A DNA stretch of 64,000 bases from Amphirosellinia nigrospora (GCA_004123355.1 SCHM01000002.1:6359569-6423568); one strand, 5' to 3'. Numbered from the stretch's first letter, positions 24,915 through 35,115 are shown. Numbers and translations: made by a program. Notes: generated by a model from the sequence alone, not told the origin.

Positions 24915-26298
24915 CTAGTATCTCTCCATGACCCACTGTCTTCTCGTTTTCTCGGGTATTATGGAATTCAGCAACTTCATTTCTGCCTTTTTGACGGCGA
25001 CGTATCGCTCCACTACCTCTCTACCAAGCAACTTGACCATGGTGTCATCCTTTTCGAGGGCATTCAATGCCTCCTGAAGATCCTTAGGAAACTGTTCTTT
25101 GATACCTAGAGCCTTCCTCTCACTGTTGCTAAGTTTCGCGGGGTCTATTTCACAGTTTCCCCATGTAAATGCGGCGCCCTCGGTACCGGCATATATGAGG
25201 GCCGCTATAGCCAGGTAAGGATTCGCCAACCCGTCCATCACCTTGACCTCCCAATGGCTATCTTTGCACTTCCGCAGCGGCGTCTCCTTATTATGGGATC
25301 CCCAGGTAACCCAGCGACCACCGGCCCACAACCCGTCTACCATGCGTTCGTAGCTCGCAGGGTGACTGTCCGTGAAGGCGAATATGGCTGGGAAGTGTTT
25401 GAGAATGCCACCGTAGAACCGCTCATACACCTTACGGTCGTCGCCGTCTTCGGAAGTGATAGAAATATGCGCATGAGACCCGTTTCCAAGCGAAGCCGAA
25501 AACGGCCGCGGATGAAGCGTCACACGGAACCCATGACGCGCGGCGGCGCTCTCGACGACCTGTCGGGTGTGCAAAGGGTGTCGCAAGCCTTTAGTGGCGT
25601 CTGCGGAGCGAGGACGAGCTCGTATTGGCCGGGCGCCCCCTCGGCGTGGAATTGCTCCACGCCCACATGCGCCTGGCGGAGGGCGTTCAGGATCTCCTCG
25701 GCGACCGAGTTGAAGCTCCCTTTAGCGCCCCAGCTGGCGAGAGCCCCCGCCGTCGACCACGAGTGGCCGTCATTGGAGAGCATTCGGAACTTGTCGTCGG
25801 GGTCGCCAGTGCGTTCGAGCACGATGAACTCGACCTCGAACCCGACTAGAAAGGTGAGCCCCTCGGCCTCCTTGGCGTGTCGTAAGGCTCGCCTCAAAAT
25901 CCCACGCGGGCATAACAGGGCGTCGGAACCATTTTCTTCTTCGAAGAAGGCATGGCAGCTTACGTGGCCGTCGACAGGTCCCTTCTTTAGGCTCGACCAG
26001 TCTGGTTTCAGCACGTATACGCCTGTTCCCGTGACGCCTGGGATCGTGGTGTCATTGGGGAGGATTCCCAGACTCGCCTTGGTGATCGAGATGGTTAACG
26101 GTTCCTCGGCGGCGAGGACTCGATGCGTGGGGATCACACGACACTTGGCAACGAAGTATAATCGTACCAATACACCCGGAGATATTTAGCTCCCGATAAG
26201 GCCAGTCTGCTGTCTATATCTCCAGTATGGCTTTCAACCGAGATATCGTCCTTTTGATCTGTTCCGGCTTTGCGGTTCGCCGCGTTGTTTTTCGCCAT
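24915..26298 (-). CDS. FluG-type glutamine synthetase family protein (GS domain only)
   Basis: The minus-strand ATG at 26298 gives about 461 residues once two frame slips are allowed for. Motifs in order: KYLRVYWYDYTSL, CRVIPTHRVLA, ITKASLGILPND, FLVGFEVEFIVLER, FHAEGAPGQYELVLAP (ATP/metal-site loop), NGSHAHISI, GRWVTWGSHNKETPLR and PYLAIAALIYAG. These are the core elements of the GS catalytic domain as found in FluG C-termini. The N-terminal amidohydrolase half of FluG is absent, so a role as a gamma-glutamyl ligase on glutamine or another amine is inferred. Slips: near 26149 (one base lost from GGCC) and at AAA 25573-25575 (T run on the coding strand). Both lie where the motif continues in the next frame. 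It is transcribed in the same direction as THI5, about 740 bp downstream of it. Confidence 0.87.
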
Positions 26299-27035
26299 GC
26301 TATCTGTTCTCTTGACCCGTTTGGGACTCGATTGAAGCAGATTAGGTGTCTAGCGATCTATGAATATCAACGATTGATAGACGACGAGGAAGTGCAATGC
26401 AAGAAACAAAACCGCGGATCATGTGGAGATCTTACTCGGACTCAAAAGTAAGCCAGTTACCACAGGTGACGGGAGAGATAGACCCATAGCCGGGGTCGCA
26501 CCCGTACCTCTAGACCGACACTTCGTAGGTACTTATGTTACTTATGTTTCACCGCCGGTCGATTGTCGGGGCCGTCAAAGAAATATCGATGTGGCTTGCT
26601 ATAAAGTGTTGTACAAGATAATGCTGCTGCACTAACTCGCGGGTAGCTAGCTGCATGGAGCATGATCTATTGTACCTAGTTGGCCACTTATTATAGCAGT
26701 ACGTGCGCTAGCCATTTTATACAATCAGGTCTAAGATACCTCAATAAGGGCAATACTTTGCGAGACAGTTTTGAGGCAAGTTAGATGTACAGTACCTTTT
26801 GTTTCTACCAAGACTACCTGATGGGTAGCTATATATTAGACAATCAACCAGCTTGTATTCACAAGACTTCAATATTGGGGCAGGTAATCATATTTATATA
26901 TCTGCCGCTGTTCTTTTTTAGGAACGCGTACTTAAAATCCTCGAAATTGGCATGAAAAAAGGAGCGTGATTAGGACATTGTTCAGCAGCTGCACATTGCT
27001 CCCGCTACCATTGTCGCAAAACAAGACGATAACTT
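26299..27035. other. Intergenic between THI5 stop and GS start
   Basis: Contains the GS promoter and the THI5 3'UTR. Short plus-strand ORFs here (for example 26227-26451) overlap the GS start in antisense and have no motif. Positions 26640-26960 are AT-rich without visible structure. Confidence 0.55.
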
Positions 27036-28234
27036 TCAAGTATGAACCTCGACTTCACCCGCATGCAGTCTGTGGAACCCACCCTGAGTCGCGAGGTGTC
27101 TCTGCAAATCGGCCATTTTCTTCTGGTCACCGGTCGGGTCCAGTGAATCGGGGCCGAGCGCCCAGCCCAGAAACTCATTAGTATAGTTGGGCTCAAAGCT
27201 GACGTCAAGAATGCCCAGCCTCTTGCCGTACGCGGTGACCTTCTGCCAGTCACGCTGGACGTTCTTCAGGTCCTTGGAGAAGTAAGCGTAGCTTCGTTCG
27301 AATATCTTCCTATTGAGAGGAGTGTCCATGGCGGGCTTGAAGTCGACGTACTCCGCCCACGCCTTCTCGGGCTGCGTGATCACGAAGTCTGTCGCCTTCT
27401 TCACTGCGCGCAGGAACGCGCGGACTTTGTCCGGGTTTTCCTCGATGAACTTATCGTTGCCGATATACAAGATTGAGCAGAAACAGCAGCAGCCCAGCTC
27501 GGCCAGTTCGTCGATGCGCAGCATCTGAACGTCAGTTTTGGGCGGCCCTGAGAAGCAAGCCACTCTTCGAGCTCGACCATCTGCACGTTCTCGAGCCCGA
27601 TGCCGGCGTCGATCTCGCCTCGGATGATGGCCTTGGTTACGTTCATCCCACAGCGCACGGCGGTGTAGTCCGTTGGGGACATGTCATAGTGAGATGTCAG
27701 TTCGTCGATTTGGATCTTGCCGAACTCGCCGACATAGCCAATGCGCTTGCCCTTGAGGGTGTGGAAGTCCGGCGTAATGCCTGAGGACTTCAAGTAGACG
27801 ACACCAGTGAAAGGTTCGTCTAGAAGGCTGCCGATCGAGCGAACCGGGAAGCCACGGGCTTTGGCCTATGTGGTAATATTAACATGTATCCGATATGTTT
27901 GTGCTATTAATATTTACCGCGAGGGTGTGGATCATGGCCTTGAAACCAAGGTCAACCTTGCCAGTGCCGATGATTTCGGTCACATCCTGCGCCAATGTGA
28001 GCGCTTTCTACCGAAAATATCACATGCTACTACTTACGCTGGGGTCATTGGGTTCAAGTAGAGCAACCTTGATGCCTTCCGCCTTAAAAAAGCCCTTCGA
28101 CTGAGCCAGGAAAAGGGGAGCATGGTATGGCGTAGCGTGCCTAGCTTATGTCAACCTATATTTCGGTACAAATCACTGCAGATCGCGCTTCATTCGTACC
28201 AGTTGGTCAGAAAAGTGATCTTGTCAGTGGACAT
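27036..28234 (-). CDS. NMT1: HMP-phosphate synthase for thiamine pyrimidine synthesis (THI5/NMT1 family)
   Basis: Four exons on the minus strand: 28200-28234, 28038-28140, 27918-27986 and 27036-27865. All three introns are GT-AG and give about 345 residues, the usual family length. The enzyme makes 4-amino-5-hydroxymethyl-2-methylpyrimidine phosphate, using PLP and one of its own histidines as substrates. The key residues fall at the known numbers: Lys62 (PLP-binding) and His66 (consumed histidine) in GFKAMIH. The CCCFC motif needed for activity is present ([16 protein letters not shown]). The first exon reads [12 protein letters not shown] and the C-terminal part [15 protein letters not shown]. 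One frame slip at the T run 27536-27539 (A run on the coding strand) between SQGRP and DVQML fits loss of one base. Expression is expected to fall when thiamine is plentiful, through the riboswitch in the 5'UTR intron. Confidence 0.95.
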
Positions 28235-28255
28235 GGTGACAGATCAAGCGCGACG

Positions 28256-28480
28256 CTGCGAGGGTTAGCACAACATTGACTGGGACTTTGAAGGGGGATG
28301 TCAAAGAAGCACGTCCTTTCGCTGGTATTATCCAGATCAAGTTCACCGGTATTTCTCAGATCAACTGCCCGCCGCGATCATTTGGCTTACATCAGACTCA
28401 ATCAGATTGAGCGATGACAGACTAGCAGAAGCACGGCGAGGCAAGTCGAACACCCGGGTGCATCGTTTTTGTATAGTTAC
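28256..28480 (-). promoter_or_regulatory. 5'UTR intron of NMT1 carrying the TPP riboswitch
   Basis: On the minus strand a donor GTAACT begins at 28480, and a CTAAC branch point lies just before the acceptor CGCAG ending at 28256, leaving a 21-nt leader to the ATG at 28234. The intron encloses the whole TPP aptamer. Small upstream ORFs with ATGs in the leader (one reading ATGGAGATATC upstream of the donor) would be retained if the intron is not fully spliced. This is the architecture of the Neurospora NMT1 switch, where TPP shifts splicing to uORF-containing mRNAs. Splice sites are inferred by eye. Confidence 0.8.
28309..28463 (-). promoter_or_regulatory. TPP (thiamine pyrophosphate) riboswitch aptamer
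   Basis: On the minus strand the two conserved halves of the TPP aptamer are present. CTGAGA followed by AATACC lies at 28349-28359 (pyrimidine-sensor side). CTTGATCTGGATAATACC then AGCG lies at 28320-28341 (pyrophosphate-sensor side). The 5' arm CACCCGGGTG at 28451-28460 supplies CCGG for P2, pairing with the CCGG before GTGAACTTG. GCAC at the 5' end can pair with GTGC at 28309-28312 as P1. P3 is long, about 80 nt, as is common in fungal examples. It sits upstream of a thiamine-synthesis gene on the same strand, which makes the call very secure. Confidence 0.95.
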
Positions 28481-29319
28481 CTTGATCAATAGATATCTCC
28501 ATTGCGAGAGGCGCCATACTTCTTTTGCATGGGCGTCGTACCAGGCAAACTTCAGTACAGGGAAATCGAATGTCGTTGAATTTCAGGTTATACGATGGAT
28601 ATCTGATCAAGAGCAGTCAGTGAGCGAATTATAGGAACAAGGAGGACTTGAAATACCCCTTCGATAAGGGCTATCGTATGAGGGGTTTGGATTTGCTGAG
28701 TGCATTTTTGCGTCATTGCTGACGCCGGCTACAACGTGGGATGAACTCCCCCGCAATCGGACCGGCAAATCGATATCAACACTATCATTGTCCTCTTTTC
28801 TGAGTTTGCAACTAGAGTAGATCGAAAGGGCAGGTCTCATTTTGCTTTTTTGGGTTATAGCTTCTGCAGAAATTGCTTGAGATCACAAGACTTCGATTCG
28901 AAATGTGTGGACGCATCAAGGAAATGTTTAAAATTCCCAGTATGCCAATCTTATATAGAGGCCACATACTTTTATCTTTACGAGCGGCTAACCATGATCT
29001 GCACTTTCCCATCAACACCTGTTTGTGTACAAATATTACTCTTCGAAGACCAAAATAGATTACAGGAGTCGATTTCACAAGCCTGGATGGACTCTTAGAA
29101 GCCATCCTATAGGCAAGTAGGAGTCACGATACCCCCTCTCCGCCAAGAGCTGACGCACTAGACTTAGACTAAGGAGGAAAAGCAACGAGTTAGAGGATCT
29201 CTAGAGTGCCTCTTAGTTTTCATTTCCGAGATGTTTTAAGTTGGAATGTCCTGGTCCTAATCTTGGCCGTCTCAAAGCCACCTTATTACGTCGTGAGTGT
29301 TACTCCAGACAGCGATTCA
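28481..29319. other. Divergent promoter region between NMT1 and the HET gene
   Basis: The NMT1 first leader exon and promoter lie on the minus side, and the HET gene promoter on the plus side. Several short ORFs (for example 28812-29105 minus) lack motifs. No repeat seen. Confidence 0.5.
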
Positions 29320-31506
29320 ATGGCCACATATCACTATGAACCTCTGCCCCCTATTGCAGACACAGGGAAGACGCCATCCTTCACGCGACTGATGCACCTC
29401 TCTCCAGGAAGCGGCGCGCAGACCCTTGAGTGCACATTGGGCGTCATCGATGTTGCGAACAGTCCACTACGGTATGAAGCACTATCATATGTATGGGGTA
29501 CCGAGAAGGCGCAACAGCCTATTAAATGCTACGGTTACGGCATTCCTGTCACGCAAAATCTTCGGAATGCTTTGCTGGCTCTACGCCACCCGACTCTCAT
29601 CCGACCTCTCTGGGTTGATGCGATCTGTATCAACCAGCAGGATAAAGATGAGCGCGCGCGTCAAGTCGCTTACATGAAGCTCGGTAAGAATTCTTAGAGT
29701 CGCCGTATTCTTGTTTCTAGTTTTACGATGCCTCGCATCCGGGGTGGAATTATATCTTCCTTGCTTTCCACGCTCAACGTGGTGGTCATTGACTTTGGAT
29801 GTCCCAGTATATCAATATGCCGGTCGAGTTATCGTGTGGCTTGGGTCCGAGAATCCAGTCACTGCACGGGGTCTAGCTCGCGCTCGGGAGCTATGTGAGT
29901 ACCGAAACGTGTTGCTGGCGACATTTCGTGAGAGTGTTGGTCCTACAGCACCACCGGCACTTGTAAACACGCAAGTAGATCGCATGATGCTTGAAACTTT
30001 GATTGCAGAGACTGGGAGCGCTGAAACAAGCACACAATCGATTGACGACCTAGTGCAGCTTTTTCAAACTACATACTTCGAGAGAGTCTGGTGCATACAA
30101 GAAGTCGTTGCCTCAAAACAATGCATAGGCAAAAGTGGCAGTGTCGAGTTCGACTTTTTCGATCTCCTATCACTCTTAGGCCTCATAGTTGAGCTCGTCG
30201 GTTCACAGAATCCATATAGCCCGCTAAAGTTCTGGAACCAGATTTACCAGCAAAGAAATAGACAATGGAATCCGCACGCCCTAAGAGTCGAAGCGTCAGT
30301 TGGTAGTATGCTGCAGGTCTTAATGAATATGCGCAACTTCCAAGCAACAGACCCCAGGGACCGCCTGTTTGCTATTTTCGGTATTTCTGACGAGGGTCTG
30401 CGCCCAGTGCTAGCCAATATGGACGTTATCCACTCGGATAATAGTAATGCTCGTCTACTATCTACCGTACAAAGGGCATTTGTCTGGCTTGGGAGGCAAG
30501 CAGATGCCCGCGGCATTAAAAGGACGGAGCGCAACCCCGCGATGAGCCCAATTATACAAAGCCCGTGATGGAAGTATATCGCGATTTCACACGATTCATG
30601 CTCCGCAAAAGCCCTCGCGTCCTCGATGTTCTATCTCACGTCCAACATACGCTTGATCCATCTCCAGCTAATTCATGGCCATCATGGGTGCCACGATTTG
30701 ACGAGCCTCAGTCTTGCAGTTTCTTCCCACATCGCTTATTCCTTCCAGGCGTTCCGCTTAATGGACACTATGCGTATTTTGCCGAACTCCACGATTGCCC
30801 GCTGAGAGGAACACCAATGGAGCCAAATGTCCTTCAGCTAGATGGGTTCAGGGTGGACGAGGTGGCTGCGGTGTCCGGCCCGGTCCAATTTGACGAGGGG
30901 GAACGCTTCCGGTTGAACGCCTATGGAATGACCTATTCGCCTTCCCACTATTTCCACGCACGAAATTAGAGTACATAGGGGCCTTGAGAAGCTTGACACT
31001 GCATTCCTATTAACTTTATGCGGTGGCGGCAGCGGCATGGTTTTGAGTATGCCTGATCAGCTTGGCGAGTTGACTAATCGTCTCCAAACTCTACATATTC
31101 TGGCAGAGCATGCGCGGAACCAAGCACGCCACTGGCTCTCATCTTCATATGGGTTTCCAGAATCAGCGTATCAGGATCTGGTGCCTCGGTCAGAAGCCGT
31201 GCGCAGCGCGCAGCTCAATCTCGCGTATTATCATGTCGGGGTATTGAACTATATACATCACCGCCGAGTATTTCGCACGCGACGCGGATACCTCGGCCTT
31301 GGGCCTGATTTCATGAAGCCTGGTGATCAAGTCGTTTCCTTATACGGGGGTCATATAGCGTTTGTCCTCCGGCAGGTTTCGTCGACAGATTGGGTGTTGA
31401 TAGGGGATTGCTATTTACATCATTGGATCTGATGTCAGGGCAACTGGTTGAATTAGTTCGGAGAGGACGGAGCAATATTCCGGTAGAGACTTTCAGACTG
31501 GTATGA
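29320..31506 (+). CDS. HET-domain (heterokaryon incompatibility-type) protein
   Basis: The ATG at 29320 (MATYHYEPLPP) precedes the HET domain: YEALSYVWG, LWVDAICINQQD, then intron 29684-29807 (GTAAGA...CAG), VYQYAGRVIVWLG, YFERVWCIQEVV and DPRDRLFAIFGI. The C-terminal third has the usual HET-gene ending (RRGYLGLGPDFMKPGDQVV, FVLRQVSSTDWVLIGDCYLH). The frame slips at 30541 (loss of G in GCGGATG), near 30966, and at TT 31423-31424. After the last slip it runs on to a stop at 31504-31506. HET proteins act in non-self recognition and can trigger cell death on allele mismatch, but most paralogues have no proven role. The gene is full length apart from the slips. It lies about 3.5 kb from the AT isochore, a usual setting for this fast-evolving family. 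Confidence 0.88.
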
Positions 31507-31871
31507 GACGCTATAGATCGCAGCTTTCAATGAGTATAATGGTATGGGCACTCGAAGTCAATGTTGGATACGGGCATCGAGAACCAACTCATCACATACA
31601 ATGAGAGCTTAGGCGATGTGTCTGTCATGGCTCGAGCGAATTCGACTAGGGGCACGATACAAAGTGAAGTATCATTCTCTCCTTGTTCCAGATATTGCAA
31701 CCTTGCCTAGTTGCGCAAACATGCTCTTTGTTTATAGACAATAACATAGTCTGCTTTTATAATGACTATGTTACAAAGGCGATACAATAAAACAGTGGCG
31801 CTGCTCCTGAATACTAATACTATTAACCAATAGGCTCGAGAGGCCTCTTGATATAAGAAACGACCGCCAAA
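31507..31871. other. Intergenic with a perfect 10-bp inverted repeat
   Basis: TAACATAGTC at 31742-31751 and its exact complement GACTATGTTA at 31764-31773 flank a 12-nt AT-rich loop. No gene. It may be a remnant of a small inverted-repeat element or chance. Confidence 0.55.
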
Positions 31872-32522
31872 ATGCAGGTTAAACAATTTTGGTTCATTTT
31901 CCCAGACGCGTATCGTAACTCAGCCATGACTCCTACAATCAACAAGCCAGAACGTAAGCCTACAACCAAAGTTCAATCCGGTGAGTCTCATCCCTCGTAT
32001 AAAGTCAGATTTCGGCACGTTAATTGTCGCAGGCGCTCCACTCAATCCGAAAAGTACTCCCCAAGTTGCTTAACGACTGTGAATTGGCGCCCTACTAAGG
32101 CAGATACTCAAGCTCCCGATGACACCACATCTTCCCAGGATCCTGAGATAGACGACTGCTGTGCCGATGAGGACGTTACTAACAATAGTGACGCCGAGAT
32201 GTTAAAAGACATTGACCTATTAGCCGATCTAGAGCGTCTCGCTCTCAAAGTGTGCAATGAACAGTCAGATCACATTGAAGGGGTCGTCATTTTGAGGGAG
32301 TATATCATCTGGCAACATGATCCTCCGAAATCTCAGAGTGGATTAGAACACAGCTCTGCCGTCACGCCTATGCACCTCGCCTTAATGCAAAAGCGCAAGT
32401 TTGGCGATTACATAGGTATTGACTTTGGGACTCATTGGAGCGACGAAGAATTCAGACGAGAGAGCATGCTAAGGGCATTGACGAAGTTGTCTCGCAGGGC
32501 CAGCTCGCATACCAATAGGTAG
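31872..32522 (+). CDS. Hypothetical protein, 216 codons
   Basis: An open frame from an ATG in good context (CCAAAATGC) to TAG at 32522. The product has a Lys/Arg/Ser/Thr-rich N-terminal third, an acidic stretch (DDTTSSQDPEIDDCCADEDV) and a helical C-terminal half (LLADLERLALKVCNEQ, DYIGIDFGTHWSDEEFRRE). I recognise no domain and no signal peptide. A GTGAGT...CAG intron candidate at 31980-32032 would change the frame of the first exon, so the N-terminus is uncertain. It may be a lineage-specific gene. Confidence 0.5.
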   Translation: MQVKQFWFIFPDAYRNSAMTPTINKPERKPTTKVQSGESHPSYKVRFRHVNCRRRSTQSEKYSPSCLTTVNWRPTKADTQAPDDTTSSQDPEIDDCCADEDVTNNSDAEMLKDIDLLADLERLALKVCNEQSDHIEGVVILREYIIWQHDPPKSQSGLEHSSAVTPMHLALMQKRKFGDYIGIDFGTHWSDEEFRRESMLRALTKLSRRASSHTNR

Positions 32523-33483
32523 TGCGCTTCCCTTAGTTTACAAGTCGAGAGCAGAGATTCTTACCCATATTCTACTAGCCCCCACGCTTACCTATTCACT
32601 AGTCTTTTTCCACATTAGTACGGAGCTCATGAGGTTCTTTCAGGATAGACACGGAGGTATAGAAGGGCTAATCAAGTATTATCTAGATAATTGTCTTGAA
32701 AAATAATTGAGAAGATTTAAGAGAGAGTAGACTATCATCGCATTCTTCCCCGTTGGAAAGGTGACTAAGTAGTTCATACAGATCGCCACTTTTAACTTCT
32801 TTTTTGTTTCTCAGGCCATAGTTATATCTTGAACTTGTCGTCGGTGATAGAAACCCAGTAATCATTGATTCATATGACATACAATGGAGCATCTTGACTG
32901 GTTGCAAAGTCATCTAAACATTGCAAGAAGATATGTGTATTAGGAATAACACAACTAAAATATATTCATTATCATTATGTACAAGTCTTCGCCCAGCGAG
33001 TTGTATATATATGTATACATGTAAACCCATAAGAAACCCATTTCTATCACATTTCCCAAACATCTTCTCTACCAAAAGTGGCTACGTTGTCAATCAACAC
33101 CCCAACACCACCCGGAACGGGGACGCCGTACCCCGAGTTACCAAACCAAATTGGCCCATCGTGTTAAGTATAGTCCACAGAGGCGTGTTTGCATTATGGC
33201 TCATGAATTCCCCCAACCAAGTCGCAATGTACCCTTGCGGCGCACCCTCTCGCTGGATCAAATAAAATAATAATTCAACAATGTCGTGCTGTAAGCCCGC
33301 CGCGTTTACTAGTTGCTCGGCGTATAATTCTGATATCCCCTGGAAACAACTCGTCCCCCCTGTGTCGGCAATGGCACATGCGGATATCCCCGTCCCTATC
33401 GGTACCTAGCATTTGATGTATCTCGTTGCGAAAAACACCGAGGGCTTGCGTGGCTTGTGCCGAAGACGAGGGGTGGAATTGTC
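32523..33483. other. Intergenic, no recognised gene
   Basis: AT-moderate sequence with short ORFs only (32683-32913 minus, 32921-33265 plus) that lack motifs. It leads into the TTG microsatellite. Confidence 0.5.
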
Positions 33484-33502
33484 GTTGTTGTTGTTGTTGT
33501 TG

Positions 33503-33543
<41 letters not shown>

Positions 33544-33567
33544 TGTGTTGTTTTGTTGTTGTTGTTG

Positions 33568-33612
<45 letters not shown>

Positions 33613-33668
33613 GTGTTTTTGTGTTGTTGTTGTTGTTGTTGTTGTGTTGTTGTTGTTGTTGTTGTTGT
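33484..33668 (+). repeat. (TTG)n / (CAA)n microsatellite
   Basis: About 185 bp of almost pure TTG units with scattered single-base slips (TGTG, TTTTG). It yields poly-Val/Cys/Leu or poly-Asn/Gln/Thr ORFs in every frame on both strands. This is typical slippage DNA. Confidence 0.93.
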
Positions 33669-33705
33669 CGTCGTTTGCTGGTGTTGTGTTGGTATTGTCG
33701 GTGCT

Positions 33706-33757
33706 GCTGGTGCTGTTGTTGCTGGTGCTGTTGTTGCTGGTGCTGTTGTTGCTGGTG
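33706..33757 (+). repeat. 15-bp tandem repeat, three copies plus a partial
   Basis: GCTGGTGCTGTTGTT repeats perfectly at 33706, 33721 and 33736, then a partial unit. It adjoins the TTG tract and is compositionally related to it. Confidence 0.93.
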
Positions 33758-33912
33758 GTGAGGCCGTGTAGTATTGTTTTGGTTAGGGGGTTTGTTGTTG
33801 AAACGGATTTTCCTGATAATAACGATAGCGGTGTCCATGATTTGCCGGCAATTGGAATCGAAATTTTTTTCTATAATTTGGATCAAAGTTTTTCCCCTTA
33901 TATCTGTGGGTT

Positions 33913-34028
33913 GGGTTAGTGGAATTATGGTGGGAATTGTTAAAGTTAGGATTCGGATTATTGCAATTGGGTTAGTGGAATTATGGTGGGAATTGTTAAA
34001 GTTAGGATTCGGATTATTGCAATTGGGG
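33913..34028 (+). repeat. 56-bp tandem duplication
   Basis: The unit beginning GGGTTAGTGGAATTATGG and ending GGATTATTGCAATT occurs identically at 33913-33968 and 33969-34024, followed by a GGGGTTGGGG remnant. Identity between copies implies a recent duplication. 56 is not a multiple of three, so a coding role is unlikely. Confidence 0.93.
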
Positions 34029-34968
34029 TTGGGGTTGTTGTGAGCATAATGATACTAGGAGTGAGTGTGATACAGCCAGCAAGATGATGGCACAGAGATG
34101 TTGGAATGAGTAGTCTGGTTCGACTAAGGATTGAAAGCCCAAAAGTGGGAAGAGTTGGAAATAAACCTTGCACAACCTCTTCATATCAGTTCCTTGATTG
34201 TTAAAGAACTATTTTATTGTTTTGGTTATTTATCTTTGTGGTTTGTCTTTGACCCTGTTTATAGAACACGAACAAGCCATTATAAGATTTAATAGTTAGT
34301 GGCTATGAAACAGCCATCCCCGAGTGTCTTTAAAAATTAATTGAACCTCCTTTCATGCGATTGTATTATGAAGGACTGACCATAACTATTCCCTTATAGG
34401 AACAATGAAGTAGATGCTAGGACAAGAATTGATGTATTACCCTACACGTAATTGTAGTCTGATATCTGTGATCTTACTATACCCTTGATTTAATTGTTTT
34501 AGATGACCCTCTTAGAGTGCGAAAGTGGGTTTAGTTGTAACCAGTACTGGGCCGGCTTCATTTGGTAGACAAGACTTGTTTCTCTGAATGAGGGGACTGT
34601 CGAAAAGATGTCTTTCAGCTGGTGATGTCCGCGCATATGTAAGAGACTGAGCCACTAGTATAAAATAGCGTCAACATAGGGTACTTGAGGTAGGACATAT
34701 GGAGAAGTCCTTTCAATGAGCTAGAGTGTGTGGGCCAAGTACCCTTAGGTCAATAAGAGGTAGCTAACATCAGCTTATATGTAGAGACTCCTTTCAATAA
34801 GCGTAAGCCTACATGGATGTGATAGAGCCTGCAGCAATGTACAAATTGCCCTCCTCATCATTCCTTCTGTGACGATGGCTCTGTCGTCTTCTTGCCTCTG
34901 GCATGGATAAGTACAACTCTTCTAAATTTATCATTAGTTAACCTAGCATTACTACGATACTTATCATT
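34029..34968. other. Intergenic, possible LTR-like sequence
   Basis: No gene. TGTTGGAATG near 34097 resembles a retroelement LTR terminus, and similar segments (TCCTTTCAATGAGC near 34708, TCCTTTCAATAAGC near 34790) recur. I cannot define both ends, so no element is called. Confidence 0.35.
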
Positions 34969-35115
34969 ATGCCTGAGTTAAACCCAAAGCTCTATACAGT
35001 AGTATGGATTGCCCCTTTAGACATCGAGGCGCGCATGGCGCTGTACATGATGGAGAATATTCATGAAGGGCGATTTCCCATGGGTCGGGTAGGCACAATT
35101 TGCCATTTTCGGTAA
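34969..35115 (+). pseudogene. N-terminal stub of a phosphorylase-type NLR-like (NACHT/ankyrin) protein
   Basis: An ATG at 34969 opens 48 codons reading MPELNPKLYTVVWIAPLDIE, then ARMALYMMENIHEGRFPMGR, to a TAA at 35113. This is the hallmark start of the purine nucleoside phosphorylase-like (PNP_UDP) effector domain found at the N-terminus of many fungal NLR-type proteins with NACHT or NB-ARC and repeat domains. The remaining several hundred codons are missing. The reading ends at CGGTAAGA, a possible intron donor, and from about 35.13 kb the sequence is A/T-converted repeat DNA. The gene was therefore cut off, probably by repeat insertion or spread of RIP into it. Confidence 0.75.

Noticed and set aside
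31980-32032. GTGAGT...CAG intron in the 31.9-kb ORF
   Set aside because: Splicing it leads to a stop within 15 codons in the present sequence, so the unspliced ORF was kept. It remains possible if a base is missing nearby.
33275-33886. Minus-strand 203-codon ORF rich in Asn, Gln and Thr, and overlapping plus-strand poly-Val/Cys/Leu ORFs
   Set aside because: They are by-products of the TTG microsatellite, which is open in nearly all frames. The non-repetitive ends show no domain. A gag-like origin was considered but nothing supports it.
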